This document shows, in pieces, positions 8,110-19,752 of a stretch of 47,018 nt of DNA. A model generated the notes under the pieces. It worked only from the letters and a program-made list of their open reading frames with translations, did no database searches and was not told the origin of the DNA. The translations under genes were made by a program, and so were the position numbers. The stretch's first letter is position 1, and every line of letters starts with the position of its first letter. Origin of the DNA: Darksidea phi (Eukaryota > Ascomycota > Dothideomycetes > Pleosporales > Lentitheciaceae); assembly GCA_030770425.1 (NCBI GenBank), contig JASJFT010000294.1, positions 1 through 47,018 on the forward strand. Reading direction: 5' to 3'.

Positions 8110-11100
8110 ATGTCTCGATATTCAGCATCGGATGATGGGACCACTGATGACGCTGATTCCCGGAGCTCTGCCGATATGAATGAGTGTGATTCATCTCGGT
8201 CGAGTTCTTTGTCCCTGACTGACACAAACTCATCCGCGTCAGAGATGGGGTCTTCCAAACCCTTTAAGGAAAGCAGCGATTCTTGGCAGTTCAAAGCGCA
8301 GGAAAAGGACGGCACTATGTACCCTAGGACCCGCTTTCGTTCTCTATCGGTCCCCGCCCTTCCCCACCGTCACGTAATGAACGATGTGACAACTATGACC
8401 GAGGAGATCAATGGTCTCAAATCCTTTCTGCAGGTGTGGGACAACAAGCAGAGGAAAACGGAGCCTGTATTCAACTCCAACTCGTGCGAAAGGCAAGAGC
8501 GAGCATCCGAGCCTGCTCCCAACGATGACGACTTCGAGTTTCCCTTCTACCACCTGAATCCTGCAGATCTCGAAATGCAAGAGCGAGAATCTAAGTCTAC
8601 TCCCAACGATGACAGCTTCGAGTTTCCCTTCTTCCACCTGAATTCCACAGACCTCGAATGGCAACCCCCTTTCTTGGATAAGTCTCTAAGCAAGCTCATG
8701 CAGATGGTCGGGCTGGATGAGGTTAAGAAAGAATTTGTGGCTATACAAGAGCAAGTCAAGGCCTTCCAATACCTTGAAGAAAAGCTCGACCGAGAAGAAG
8801 GATCGTCGCGTGAGAAGAAGCCGTCGGCGAGGAGTCTGAAACTCGATCTGATTGTCTCTGGGAGTTCTGGCACCGGAAAATCCGCTATCGCAGAGCTTTA
8901 CAAGAAATTCCTTGAAGATTTAGGAATTTCAAAATCATTCCTTGCGGTTCACAAATTCAATCAAGGTTCCGATTGGGACTCCGAGACGGATGATTGCAAG
9001 GAGTGCCTCTTCATTGTGGATGATAATGAAGAACTCGTCAAGAAAATGCTGGCCGACCCCAAGGCTCGGGAACGATGTTCGAGACGGTTTCATCTCAAGG
9101 ACTACTTCGAGGATGACCTCCTGTTAATCCTGGTGAAGCTACTGAAGGAATATTCTTTGAAGGTCGAGGGTGGATACCGTGCGCCGTTCCTTCGCACCGT
9201 TATTCGCCGGTTAAAGCAGCGGAAAGGCAAAGAGTTCCACAATGCCAACACTCTCCAGGCCGAGATTAAGAAAGCATGTCGCCGCCAGGCAGAGCGGCTG
9301 GGGATAGCTACATCCAAGGAGACTGTCGTTACACGTATTTCTATTGCTTCCTACCGATTGTTAGAATCAGACTTCCTTGAGGCAAAGCCGGAGAACTTCT
9401 ATGAGCGAAGCGAGTTTTGGAAGAAACTCGACAAGATGGCTGGCATGGAAAAGATCAAGGAAACAGTAAGAGAATTGGTTACCAGGAAGCACATCAACGA
9501 CGCTCGTGAAGCGGAAGGCGAGGAGCCTCTACAGACGACCCTTAATTACGTCTTCCTCGGTCCACCGGGCACGGGTAAAACAACCGCTGCTATGCTCTTC
9601 GGGCAGATCATTGCTGAACTTGGGTACGTCGAGGATAGTAAGGCGGTGATAAAGAAACCCACGGACTTCCTGGGTAAATACGTGGGGTTCTCAGAGAGTA
9701 AGACGCAAGAGATTCTGGATAACACCAAGGGGAAAGTCTTGATTATCGACGAGGCTCACATGTTCTACCACGGCACTGAGCACGGCACCGATGGTTCCGA
9801 CATCTTTCGAAAGGGCATCATCGACACAATTGTCCAAAACGTTGACAATGAGCCCGGTAGTAATCGATGCATCATCCTAATGGGCTATCCAGACCGAATG
9901 AGGGAGTTTTACCGCAACACCAATCCTGGCTTCGAGAGGCGGTTCCCCTTAGACACGGCCTTTGAGTTTGAGAACTACGATGACAAGGCCCTGGGCGAGA
10001 TCATGGATATCATGCTCTCCAAGGATGGGATCAAGGCCACCGATGAGGCTAAGCACGTGGCCATGGAAGTCCTTCGAAGAGAGCGCGATCGTCCGAACTT
10101 CGGTAACGGAGGCGCAGTACGCAATCTCATCGGTCGAGCACAGGTCCTCTACAGCAAGCGCATTGCGGCAAAAGCAAAGGAGAACCCGAACCCGGGCAAA
10201 GACAGTCTCCTACAAGGGTCTGAAGCAAGAAACATAGTCCTACAGCCTCAGGACTTCGACCCGAAGTACGACCGTGGAGTTCGAGCCGATACGGACTTCC
10301 GGTCCTTATTCAAGGATCTCGTCGGCTTCCAAGACATCATCAGGACCTTCGAGGGGTACCAGAAAATGACGGCGAACATGGAAAAGCGCGGCCTTGACCC
10401 GCGAGAGGAGGTTCCATTTAGCTTTGTTTTCAAAGGTCCGCCAGGTACAGGCAAGACCACAACAGCAAAAGCTCTCGGCCAAATCTACCATTCAATGGGT
10501 TTCCTTTCTACGACCGAAGTCATGGACTGCTCTGTCACCGATCTGGTCGCGAGCAACGGCCTGACAGGCCGAAAGGTACAGAGTCTGCTGGAACGCGGCT
10601 TGGGCAAAGTGCTGTTCATCGACGAAGCCTATCGCATGGGCCAGCGGGACTTGACGGGTGCGTTCATCAGCCGGCTTGCACAAGAAGCCGTTGGTGAACT
10701 AGTAGATTGCATGACAAAAGAGAAGTTTGCTGGAAAACTGGTCATCGTCCTAGCGGGCTATGAAAAGGATATGGATGGGCTCATGAGCACAAACGAGGGC
10801 TTGCGCGGCCGCTTTACTCAGATGGTGTTTCCCAACATGCGACCGAAGAACTGTCTGCGGCTTCTGCAGAGGAAGCTGGAACACAAGAAAATTGAGATTG
10901 TGCATCTGGGTGGGAAGCAGGAATACGACAAGGTCGTTCGCTTGTTCGATAGACTGAGCAAGACGGAGGCATGGGCGAATGCGAGGGACGTTGAGAGTAT
11001 AGCCAAGCGCATCAAGTCGATGGTCTTTATGAAGGAGATCCCTGAATCTGGTGCGCTGGATGTCACGTTGGGGGAGATTGCGGTGGTGTTGAAAAAACTG

Positions 11101-11145
11101 TATCAAGAGCGGAGGCCACAGAAAGACGGCGGCGAGGAATCTTGA
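8110..11145 (+). CDS. triple AAA+ protein, CbxX/CfqX type, 1011 aa
   Basis: The first ATG of the long frame is at 8110; the frame stays open upstream to about 7990 but only from a TTG. The N-terminal 190 residues are acidic and Ser-rich and include a duplicated 28-residue block. Three AAA+ modules follow. Module 1 has Walker A GSSGTGKS (about 250-258) but its Walker B-like stretch reads LFIVDDNEE instead of hhhhDE. Modules 2 and 3 have intact GPPGTGKT (484-491 and 776-783) with Walker B VLIIDEAH (about 543) and VLFIDEAY (about 834). The spacing and IDEA[HY] motifs are those of the CbxX/CfqX family, which includes rubisco-activase CbbX and EccA-like ATPases. Fungal members are common but little studied. 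Modules 2 and 3 probably hydrolyse ATP; module 1 may bind it only. No introns are apparent. It lies downstream of, and on the same strand as, the 861-residue membrane protein. Confidence 0.88.
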   Translation: MSRYSASDDGTTDDADSRSSADMNECDSSRSSSLSLTDTNSSASEMGSSKPFKESSDSWQFKAQEKDGTMYPRTRFRSLSVPALPHRHVMNDVTTMTEEINGLKSFLQVWDNKQRKTEPVFNSNSCERQERASEPAPNDDDFEFPFYHLNPADLEMQERESKSTPNDDSFEFPFFHLNSTDLEWQPPFLDKSLSKLMQMVGLDEVKKEFVAIQEQVKAFQYLEEKLDREEGSSREKKPSARSLKLDLIVSGSSGTGKSAIAELYKKFLEDLGISKSFLAVHKFNQGSDWDSETDDCKECLFIVDDNEELVKKMLADPKARERCSRRFHLKDYFEDDLLLILVKLLKEYSLKVEGGYRAPFLRTVIRRLKQRKGKEFHNANTLQAEIKKACRRQAERLGIATSKETVVTRISIASYRLLESDFLEAKPENFYERSEFWKKLDKMAGMEKIKETVRELVTRKHINDAREAEGEEPLQTTLNYVFLGPPGTGKTTAAMLFGQIIAELGYVEDSKAVIKKPTDFLGKYVGFSESKTQEILDNTKGKVLIIDEAHMFYHGTEHGTDGSDIFRKGIIDTIVQNVDNEPGSNRCIILMGYPDRMREFYRNTNPGFERRFPLDTAFEFENYDDKALGEIMDIMLSKDGIKATDEAKHVAMEVLRRERDRPNFGNGGAVRNLIGRAQVLYSKRIAAKAKENPNPGKDSLLQGSEARNIVLQPQDFDPKYDRGVRADTDFRSLFKDLVGFQDIIRTFEGYQKMTANMEKRGLDPREEVPFSFVFKGPPGTGKTTTAKALGQIYHSMGFLSTTEVMDCSVTDLVASNGLTGRKVQSLLERGLGKVLFIDEAYRMGQRDLTGAFISRLAQEAVGELVDCMTKEKFAGKLVIVLAGYEKDMDGLMSTNEGLRGRFTQMVFPNMRPKNCLRLLQRKLEHKKIEIVHLGGKQEYDKVVRLFDRLSKTEAWANARDVESIAKRIKSMVFMKEIPESGALDVTLGEIAVVLKKLYQERRPQKDGGEES
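8493..8660 (+). repeat. 2 x 84-bp in-frame duplication in triple-AAA gene
   Basis: The 84-base units 8493-8576 and 8577-8660 are adjacent and closely similar. Each encodes a 28-residue block with the core FEFPF(Y/F)HLN followed by (A/T)DLE. The aromatic-acidic core is better conserved than its flanks, which suggests a short binding motif. Confidence 0.85.
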
Positions 11146-11470
11146 TGGTGAGCTGTGGTCTTCAATTCTTGGTTTTTGAAACCGGCTTGAAAAGGGTTTC
11201 GTTACTTTTTCTGATTTAGTCTTTTAGGGTCTCTATTCCTAGTCTTAAAGGTCAAGTTTTAGAGTTTCGGAACGCTTCTGGAGGGATTCTACTCGCTTCA
11301 GCGTCGTGTGAATGAGAAGGAATATGGTTACTCTCCTTATTATCGAGATCCATTCCGTACTCTGGGTTTCTCCCAAGGAACATGAGCTCTCATACAGTAA
11401 AATTTTTCAGTTTTCAGTTCAGCGCTAGTCTTAAGATATGTACAGTTCCGTTATTAGATGTCATTACTAC
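11146..11470. other. 3' flank of triple-AAA gene, no gene seen
   Basis: This is T-rich sequence after the TGA at 11143-11145, with no open frame of note. It probably includes the 3' untranslated region. I see nothing else in it. Confidence 0.4.
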
Positions 11471-12040
11471 AACAGCATAGTTGCGCAATGCAGCTTTCCT
11501 CTGGGAAAAAAGTTTTCAGTTGATTGGTATCTGTAGGTCTATAGAAACCGGTAGCATCTCTAGGTAGAATGTATACCCCCTACATTCGACAGTATCCCTT
11601 GATTCGGACGAGCTGCGAACCACAGTTCTCGTTCTCTGTCCCACCAGTTCCCGCTTCCACTTCTGCTACTGCCCCTCTCCTGCCCGTCCCCCTTCCCTCT
11701 GAGTCGTGTGTTGAGGCTCGCGTCGGATAAAGCCAGTGTTGGCTACCCACTGTTCCGCAGTTGTGGCCGACCTCAAGCATTCCACTCTTTTCATATACAG
11801 GTTAAAATTTTAGTACTTGGTTTTAGATTCATACAGATTATTATTAGAGTATACTTCTTAGAATAGTATTTGGTTTGGATTTGCATAGTGGGAGTCTATT
11901 TGTAAGGTCTGCACGAAACACAGTAGGAGTTTGTACACAGTAGAGGTGCTATACCCACACGTTATACACGATATTCTAAGAATAGTATAGTTGTGCAACC
12001 CAGCTTTCCTCCAGAAAGAAATGTTTTTAGTATGAGTATT
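11471..12040. mobile_element. dispersed-repeat fragment with related ends
   Basis: A segment at about 11474-11520 (CATAGTTGCGCAATGCAGC...) recurs in the same orientation at about 11981-12028 with mostly C/T and G/A differences. The two copies lie about 507 bases apart, as for direct terminal repeats of a degraded element. Between them, 11869-11942 matches the last 75 bases of the window. There is no coding capacity. Whether this is an LTR relic or another repeat type cannot be decided here. Confidence 0.5.
11869..11942 (+). repeat. dispersed repeat, copy 1
   Basis: These about 74 bases match 46944-47018 in the same orientation with only a handful of differences. The shared core includes GGATTTGCATAGTGGGAGTC and CACGAAACACAGTAGGAG. 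The two copies are 35 kb apart. Confidence 0.85.
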
Positions 12041-12782
12041 AATTGATAGCTACGACCCCCATCGCAGCCCTATAACTATTCCTCAGCCTCACAATTACAA
12101 GTCTCCCATTCCTCTTCATCCCTCGGAAAGCAACCCACAAACCACCACACCCCCCTAAGATAGATGTCCTAACAAAGAACATGCCCACCAGTCAACATCG
12201 CCACCGATGCACTCACCTGTCCTTCAATGCACCCACGCTAACACCCCCTTGTACCACACTGCGGTACAATCTCCGAGCTTAGTTGCGCGATAAGCCGCAT
12301 CAGCAGCCCGATACAGCAGAGCCTGATGCCATACCGACTAGACTCCTACAAAGACTTATCTCCACACCTACGTAGCCTCCTCGGGTATAAGCATCGTAGC
12401 TCCGGTAACTCCGCATCAACGACGGTTCGACGGGGTTAGATGTTTGTATAGCCAGTTACCGGCGGCGATGTTCCTTGGCTTTGCAGTTTTGGTATCTGTG
12501 ATTTGGGGTGGATGGAGATGTTGAGGGATGATGGTATGGTGGAAGGCTGGGTATGGTATGAATAATAGAGTGGTGGTATTGAGGTGTGTATTGTGATAAT
12601 AGTTGGTTGTTACTATTGTTATAGTTTTGTATGGAGGGTTCATGATTATGAGGCTACTTTACTCTGCGATACTACTCTCGTAGTACTAGGCTTTCTGAAA
12701 GGCACGATTTTGATATCACTGGGCCTGTGCGTAATGCCAGCCGGGAAATAGATTAAGTTGCTGCCTAGAAACGAACGGCTCG

Positions 12783-12805
12783 TCCGCGCTAGAGGTTGCA
12801 GTGAA
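12783..12805. repeat. 23-nt dispersed repeat, copy A
   Basis: These 23 bases, starting TCCGCGCTAGAG, are identical to 32789-32811 except for one position. They are too short to assign to an element and may be the conserved edge of two degraded repeat copies. Confidence 0.5.
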
Positions 12806-13333
12806 GCCGTGCGAACCGCTAAATTGCGAACCACGCTGATTGCCTTATGTCTTTAAGTATTGTAGTGATGAAGTTGCCTTTTTATGATATCTGCGAGTCT
12901 AGGTACTACTTGCCCGCGAAGAAACTAAACCCTCTTCCCCGCTTCTTTTCCTGGCATGTATCTAACAAAGGATCGAACCATCCAAGTAGAATTAAATAGA
13001 AGAAAGATCCTTGTGTGCAGGCTCTCGACACCTGCCCATTTCGTGGAAACGTCCCATGGCTGCTGGTCCTGATCGGGGCTTGGCGGTTCCGCCGTTCGGC
13101 CTTCGAGACGACCTGAGCAGTACGCGACAATCGTGTGTCTGAAGGGCCACCGCGCCTGTTCACGCTGTCGAACGCGCGAATTGTGTAAAATGATACGATC
13201 AACGCTTGTGTAACTCGGGTAGAGGGCTGTACCTGTTTGTGTAATTCTTGGATTTTAGCTTTATACCCCTGTGTGTTAAAAAACAATTAAAAAAAATAGA
13301 AGAAAGATAAAGCAAGTACAGATATAGCGGAAG

Positions 13334-13370
13334 GCAGACAGCAGACAGCAGACAGCAGACAGCAGACAGC
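13334..13370. repeat. heptamer minisatellite (GCAGACA)n
   Basis: The unit GCAGACA is repeated just over five times without error in a 37-base run, outside any recognisable gene. Confidence 0.95.
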
Positions 13371-16300
13371 GTCTCTTCCAGGAACGGCAAGTAATTTAAC
13401 CAAATAAACTTAATACAAGTAGAGGGAAGGAGCCAACTAGCTAGGCAGAACCTTTACAGGCCACTATAGTTAACATATCCAAGTACCAACTACACTCGCT
13501 CCAGTTACCCACCCGTTAAACAACATATCCATTACAGCGTTCCGATTTTCTCACTCCAATACAAGTACAAATACCTCCCCAAGGCCCGCTTCAGTGACCC
13601 TCCCTGCACTAAGAGTGATTTACCATATTTACTAGATCAAGGCCATTCCTTTGCCGCGTATATACTACCTTGCCGCCCAGCTTTCCAGCAGCACGATAAA
13701 ATTCCCCATCGCCCGAGGGTAATTCCACCAAGACGCCTCGTCATCGTTTATGCCGGTCGTCTTCTTCGCTCTTCTAAACGTATCGGACGTATGGGGGGAG
13801 GGGGCAAGTCGTGCGTAGGGAAAATATCAAGGGCTCGACGGCGATATCGAAAGGCTCGGTTTAATTCCTTCAAAGCGATGGCTGGTTAGCGTTTGCTCTG
13901 ATCTTCCATGTACGGAAGGAAACTCACTATTGTTATGTAGCTAGCTTTCTCGGCGCGGCGGAAGTCGAAGCGCTTTGGACACTTCGTCTGGAACGCATTT
14001 CCTGTTGCATTTCCTGTTGCGAGTCGGGGATCTGTATGGATAGTCAAGTGTACTATGTGTAAGGTTGAGAGGATACGGTGTTGGGAATCTGAGATGGGCG
14101 GGACAAGTAGGGGTCTCTGGGTGGAGTAGGATCCAGTCTGCTTATTGACTAGGTTGGCCTGCATCAAGAATGTCATCGACGCAAGCCTTCTGACGATGCG
14201 GAGGAACTGGGTACAGTAAGTAGAGTATACCAGTCCCAAGGCGGATTGTCTTCTTCCCTCGTCGTTGACCGAGTTGTGCTCGTCGAAGTGTTGGCGATAT
14301 CATCGATGTCGACCACGGCGGAATCGCCGGAATCCTCTCCAAAGCAAGCAGTGGTTCTCGTTCGCTCCGCAGCATTGCCCTGGACTTCCTTTGAGCTTGA
14401 TCATTGCGGTCGCGGCTAGACTTGTGCAGCACCCGTCCCACCTAGCCACTCTCGTGTCGTTGGGGAGGCGCAGCATTCCTGTACGAGGATCAAATGAAGA
14501 GCTTGTCATTGGAGACCATGGTAATGCAGGTGTAGTACGAATAGATATGCCTCGTGCGTTGCGTCGAGATGGGAGTCTCCGGCGCCTTCGGTGTCTCTGT
14601 ACCACAATCACCACGCACTGCTAGGAGCGTTAATATGCCATGTGGGCCTCTCCAAACGCAGACGTGGCCATGAAGCGATGTCAGGTCACTTGTGATATCC
14701 GAAGTGGACGGTATCGGACGGGTTGAAATCGAGCGTAAGTTGGTTTGCGGCGTAGTTCGTGGGTAGCCCAGTTCGTCCACCCCCGAGCCGTTGGAGCAAT
14801 GCGATAGAATGGCAGATAGCGCTGCCACAGATGGAGACATAAGTACTAGATATTATGAAGGTAATTTAGTTTGCATTTAGTGTTACTTGTGTTATGGTAC
14901 TCTGCGAGTATTGTGATACCCTCGCATCTTATCTCTCTCTCGCTGGACAGCGGCGTGGGAACACTTCGAGCTTGATCGACGAGTTGATAGGGAGAGAGGA
15001 CCAAATAAAGGATAACAGACTTTGATGGCAGCCCGCCTACTATTCGAATACATGTAAAGCGTTCTTTTCATCACAAGCTCGATAGAGCAGGTTCAAAGAT
15101 GCTGGGACCGCAAGCCGCGACTCGTACGGGGCGTGGAATCTGTCGGTCACGAATCGAGCCCGGACAACCTGATCACGGACCATTTCCCCAAGCCCTCGCA
15201 TGTAGACACTCATCACCTCGACTGCGTATATGCTGCACACCGACTCAGCTCCTTAGTTCTCCTCGGAGGAAAAGCTCCACCTTCTCGAACGACGGCACCA
15301 TCAAACAGGCAGTGATAGGAGCGCATCCTCAGCCTAGAAGCGTCCTGGAAACCGCACCTCACTTCCCTTTTCTACTTTGATTCGCTGCAGAACAAGCTCC
15401 TTTGCAGTGCACTGCCCTGATCCGAATCTCCGCAAGCCACCCGCCACCGTGCTCCGAGCCGGGGTCTTATAACTAAGGTCGGCGAGGTGCCAAAGGCAAG
15501 AAAAGGCGAACGGTGAGCGTTCGACACGTTTGATGCTCGACGCCCCTTGTGCTGCAAGACACCCAAAATAATCGTGACAATGTGGGCATCTGCATGAGCC
15601 ATGACCCGTGTCGAGTCGTGTTGAGGCGCTTACGGGCGTACAGAGCCACCCCTTTGGAAGGCTTTGCGTGGAACGGGCCCAACAGTGCTTTGCGTCAAGT
15701 GCAGGCCACTACATCCCGATTAGGATCCTCCCTGTCAAAAGGGGCAACATAACATGCCGATTATGAACATTGACTCTTTGCTGAAACACATCGCAACGGG
15801 GGCAAGGCCAAACACCGTGCTTGGCAACGACAGGAGTCGTACGATCATCCGGCGCGCCGGACTGAGGGGAATATTGATTTTGGTCCTGATGCGATGTCTT
15901 ATCGACATGGGGTGACGTACGCTCGTTTTGCCTGGCCGCCGTGTGTTTCACAGGAGTGGCTGGGATTTTGCTCATGTAGGCAGGGAATTACAAAGGCAGG
16001 GATCAGATCGAGATCTCTGGTGCGGGATGCGAACTTCGAAAACCATGTAATGAGAACCTCCTTATTGTGAGGTAGTACAAACTCCACAGTAAGCTCCAAA
16101 GCTGCACGCGAAAGGCTTGCTCAAGCCTCTCGGTTGCACTGGATTATCGTCGACGACTCATTTTCGTAGTTGGTTTGGGCTCGTCTGCATGTTCGTACAA
16201 CCCGGGAATAGCTGCCACGGCGGCGAGGCACGTATGGTCGATAGTCGCCTCACAGTTGATAGGTGGCATATGCTCCCGGGAAAGCCGCCGCAAGTCACGC

Positions 16301-18600
16301 TCATCACCGAAAAAAACCCTTCTTCCGGTTGTGATGGTTGTTTGAAGAGTCAGTAGCCCTTGCGCGGGGGCGCGCGCGCGACGAGTCGTGGATATGGTTT
16401 GACCTCTACTGGGAACCGCCTGGCAAACGGCTATTCTCTGGTCCATGTTGGAAGTTGGGTGGACGCGGCCTCCATTTGGACTCTGTAGTGTACCAAGACC
16501 GATCGACTTAATTAATAACGACCAAGGGCGCTGTCGTGGTTTGGGTGTCCAACCGGTGGTGGAGCGGTTGTGGGGCGCACCCTCGCAAGAGTGTGGGGCA
16601 TTTATGGTGTCGATGCAGCCGGCCATGCATGCTGCAGCACTGTTACCGGGTTGTTCATCTCAGCTGAAAGCTGGGAGGAGCACAGTGTTGTAACACCGTA
16701 GAGTTAGCAGGTCCTTTCCCTTGTCACAGGAACTGCCTCTTGCAAACGAGGGGGCGCCAGACGTGGGCGTCGGGTAGGCGGTCGGTGCCGGCGACGACAG
16801 CATAGTTATACGAGCTCGGTTATAGCGAGCTCTCTTGAAATAGCTGCCGGCAGAATAGCTTATTGACAGCGTCCCCCGGATCGCTGGGTGTGGATTGTAC
16901 CCTGTTAAAGTGTCATAGCTTCCTGCATCGTGGTACCTTGTCGGTATTGGATTGAATTTGTTAAAAGTCATCTTCTGCAATCCGGATGCACGAGCCGCTG
17001 CACTGGGTGTCGCTACTATTGACGGCAACAGACTTAAAGAGGGCCTAATAATGAGCAACCGCTCGTCACTACGGTTGCTAGAGAATTGGAGAACACGGCG
17101 GTACGGGAGTGCGACATTGGCAAACCCTGCAACTTACGGTGGAAAGGAACAGGCAACTACTGCTGGTCTTTCGTCGCCTATCTCCGTGGTCGGCCCATGA
17201 TTTGACGACGCAGCGTAGCGCAATGGTAGGATGGGGGATTGCGCTTTTAGCCTGCAAATCAAGTTGACCGACCCGACAGCGGAGCACCAAGAAATCTTGT
17301 TCGATCTTGGGATTGGAGAGGTTGGGCTTGACATACAGGGTCAAGATGCAAAGCATACCGTGCTATAGCGCCTGACGTATTCCCCGCATCATAACGTCCA
17401 TCCGGATAGGTGCGGCTTCTATTGGCAGGTCGACCCGTTGGCCTGCCCACAGTGTGGGTCTTAGGCCTGAACGGTGGCCACAGACCACTAGCATGGTCGG
17501 CCAAGGAAGAACGAGCATTCCATGCCGTAATTTCCAACACGGTTGCATCATGTCCGTGATTTGAGACATGGAGTGTTGAGCCATGTGTAAGTGATGACAG
17601 GCTTGTAGCGCAATCCGCCACGTCGGCATTTGGTCTTTGGTCGGAAGAGCGGTCCTAATTGGAATCGCAATCTGACAGCAGGATCGCTACCGGAAATCTA
17701 CCCGCGTCCGATCTTCGTAATACCGATATTCGCGCAAAACACGATGTCTGTTACGACCAAGCAGAAAGCGGTCGCTCTGGGTCAACATGGTTTCGTGGGC
17801 GACGAGAAAGTGCGTCTTGAAGCAGTGGGACCGTGGAGCTGGCCCCTTCTGAGCTCGTATTACCACCGCTGATAGAGTTCAAGGGGTCGGAGCGCATGGA
17901 CGATGGCTGACGACTCCAGTTCAGCGCGGGCTACCAAGAGTCTGGGCATGCTGGATACGTTCCGTGCCTGTTCAACGTTGCAAGCCACCGATGAGGCCGC
18001 GAGGGTTGCTGCGCAGAGTTGTTCCCGCGGGGATGCTGGTACGGTTTAGCGGCACGCAGTGCGAAGAATAGCATAGACAAGCGAGACAGACTCGTGCCTC
18101 TGGTCGTGACACGCAGGCGGTTAGGATGATGCCTGCTGTGTCTCGCGAAGACAGATTGCACGCGATTGCATCACGTTCCGGCCAGCCAAAGCGAGATCAT
18201 GGTCGTCATGCCGTCCGCGTCGGTGAGAGGCGGGCGAAGAGAGACGGGATCGGGGCTCGCAGCAGGTGGCGCGTAGAACGGGGCGGTTCACGACGCGGAT
18301 TGGCGAGGTCTCAGGCGTTCGCGCGGAGCAAACTTTATGTGCTGCAAGCGTGGGCATCAAGATGTTGGATCTCTCAGGTCGAAGCGAGCCGATAGCGTGG
18401 AGGCAAAGGCCAGCGATCCCGGGGCTGGGACCCGCCAGCGAGCTCGGATACCACCTCGGGCGTGTGGACAGGGCGTCGCGCATGAGATGGCCAGCGCAGC
18501 CAGCACGGACGGGCCGGAGAGGGGGGCTGCTGCCACGGCGCGGCTGCAGGCACCGACGCGTGTGAAGACACACAAGAGGCACTGTCCACTGCCAACGGAG

Positions 18601-18601
18601 G

Positions 18602-18628
<27 letters not shown>
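18601..18628. repeat. hexamer repeat (GGCAGA)n
   Basis: More than four copies of GGCAGA lie in tandem, followed by a run of G and further degenerate copies to about 18673. Confidence 0.9.
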
Positions 18629-18632
<4 letters not shown>

Positions 18633-19734
18633 GCGAGGGCAGAGACGGAGGGCGGAGGGTGGAGGGCAGAGGCGGCGTTGGGACGCGCGCTTGCAGGGCC
18701 GATCTGATAGAGGGCTTTTGTGTTGTGCTGCGTAAGCGAGCCGCGGAGGGATGGGGGCCATGCTGCTGGGACGGGCGGCCCATGTGGCAAAAAGTGGCCT
18801 GATGCGTACCGCTGCGGCGCCTGCCCGAGAGCGAAAACGGGCGAAATGGGCGAACGGCAAGGGAGGGGTTGACTCATGGGCGCGGGTTGGCGTCGACGCT
18901 CTGGTCCCCCCCGGCGCTGCCTCGCGGGCGGGCGGGCTCTGCGCTCTGCTCGCTGCGCTCCGCTCGGCGCTCTGGCCGTGGCCTGGCGGCGGGCAGCGCG
19001 ACGGCGGGCGGGGAGCGGAGGGGGCGCCAGGCAACGTCCCGTCGTCGGCCAGCCGTCGTCGTCTCTGGATCGTGCTGGCGCCGATGCATCGCCCTGATCG
19101 GGGACGTGGTGAGCGGGCCAAGACGCGGCACACACAGCGAGCACGCGGGCGGCATGGACGGCGCCTGCTTCGGATGGGGGGCCCAGCGGCCGCATGCGAG
19201 ATCGCGAGAGGGCGCCGTGTGATAGGGCCGAGGGCCTGCGTCCGTGGGCGCGCCAAGCGGGCTGGGACGGAAAGACGGGCTTGCACCGTCTTGCTGGCAG
19301 GGGCCCTCATCGATCGACTCGCTGCGAGACGTGCCCATCCCAAACGAGATGTTCGCCCGAGATGCTGGGAGAGCTCGCCGTGCCAGCGTCGGCATGCCGC
19401 AGCGCGCCGCGGAGAGGCGCCACCGGAGGGGTTCGACGAGGTTGGGGAGACGGGCGAAGGGGGGAGGCGGTTGCGGCGAGGGCAACGAGGCGCCAACGGC
19501 TGCTGCTGCGCGCCGCAGAAGGAGCAGAACAAGGACGCCGTGGGCGAGTGCCCGTCGCGCACCGGAGCATCCTCCAGCGCGGCGCGAATCGATGCCATCG
19601 CGAGCCCCCAGATCGAAACGATGAAGATCGCCCGAGTCCCACCTAAGCGAACATGGCGGCGTGCGCCCTTGTCCAGGTAGTGGCCTGTTCCCACGAGTGG
19701 CCGCAGTGCCGACGCCCTGCTACCATCTAATGCC

Positions 19735-19752
19735 CCATTCCCATTCCCATTC
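19735..19752. repeat. hexamer repeat (CCATTC)3
   Basis: Three exact tandem copies of CCATTC are followed by a degenerate fourth. They lie in the GC-rich nsdD upstream region. Confidence 0.9.

Larger units (their letters stand above)
12041..18100. other. 6-kb gene-free region
   Basis: No reading frame here gives a recognisable protein or a convincing spliced gene on either strand. The longest frames (160 codons at 16144-16626 minus, 132 codons at 16660-17058 minus) lack domains. Composition varies: GT-rich around 12480-12640, AT-rich around 13260-13440, GC-rich with a CG alternation near 16363-16380. I found no convincing tRNA. Confidence 0.5.

Noticed and set aside
2484..11145. Starship-type giant transposon carrying the AAA block
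   Set aside because: No tyrosine-recombinase (DUF3435-like) captain gene was found in the window and no matching ends were seen around the block.
12960..13000. B-box-like GGTTCGATCC on the minus strand
   Set aside because: The flanking bases do not form a T-stem, and no A box or acceptor stem lies upstream at tRNA spacing.
17210..17285. tRNA-like D-arm sequence (TAGCGCAATGGTAGG)
   Set aside because: It resembles the A box of tRNA-Trp, but no matching anticodon stem, T-arm (GGTTCGA-type B box) or acceptor stem follows at the right distance.
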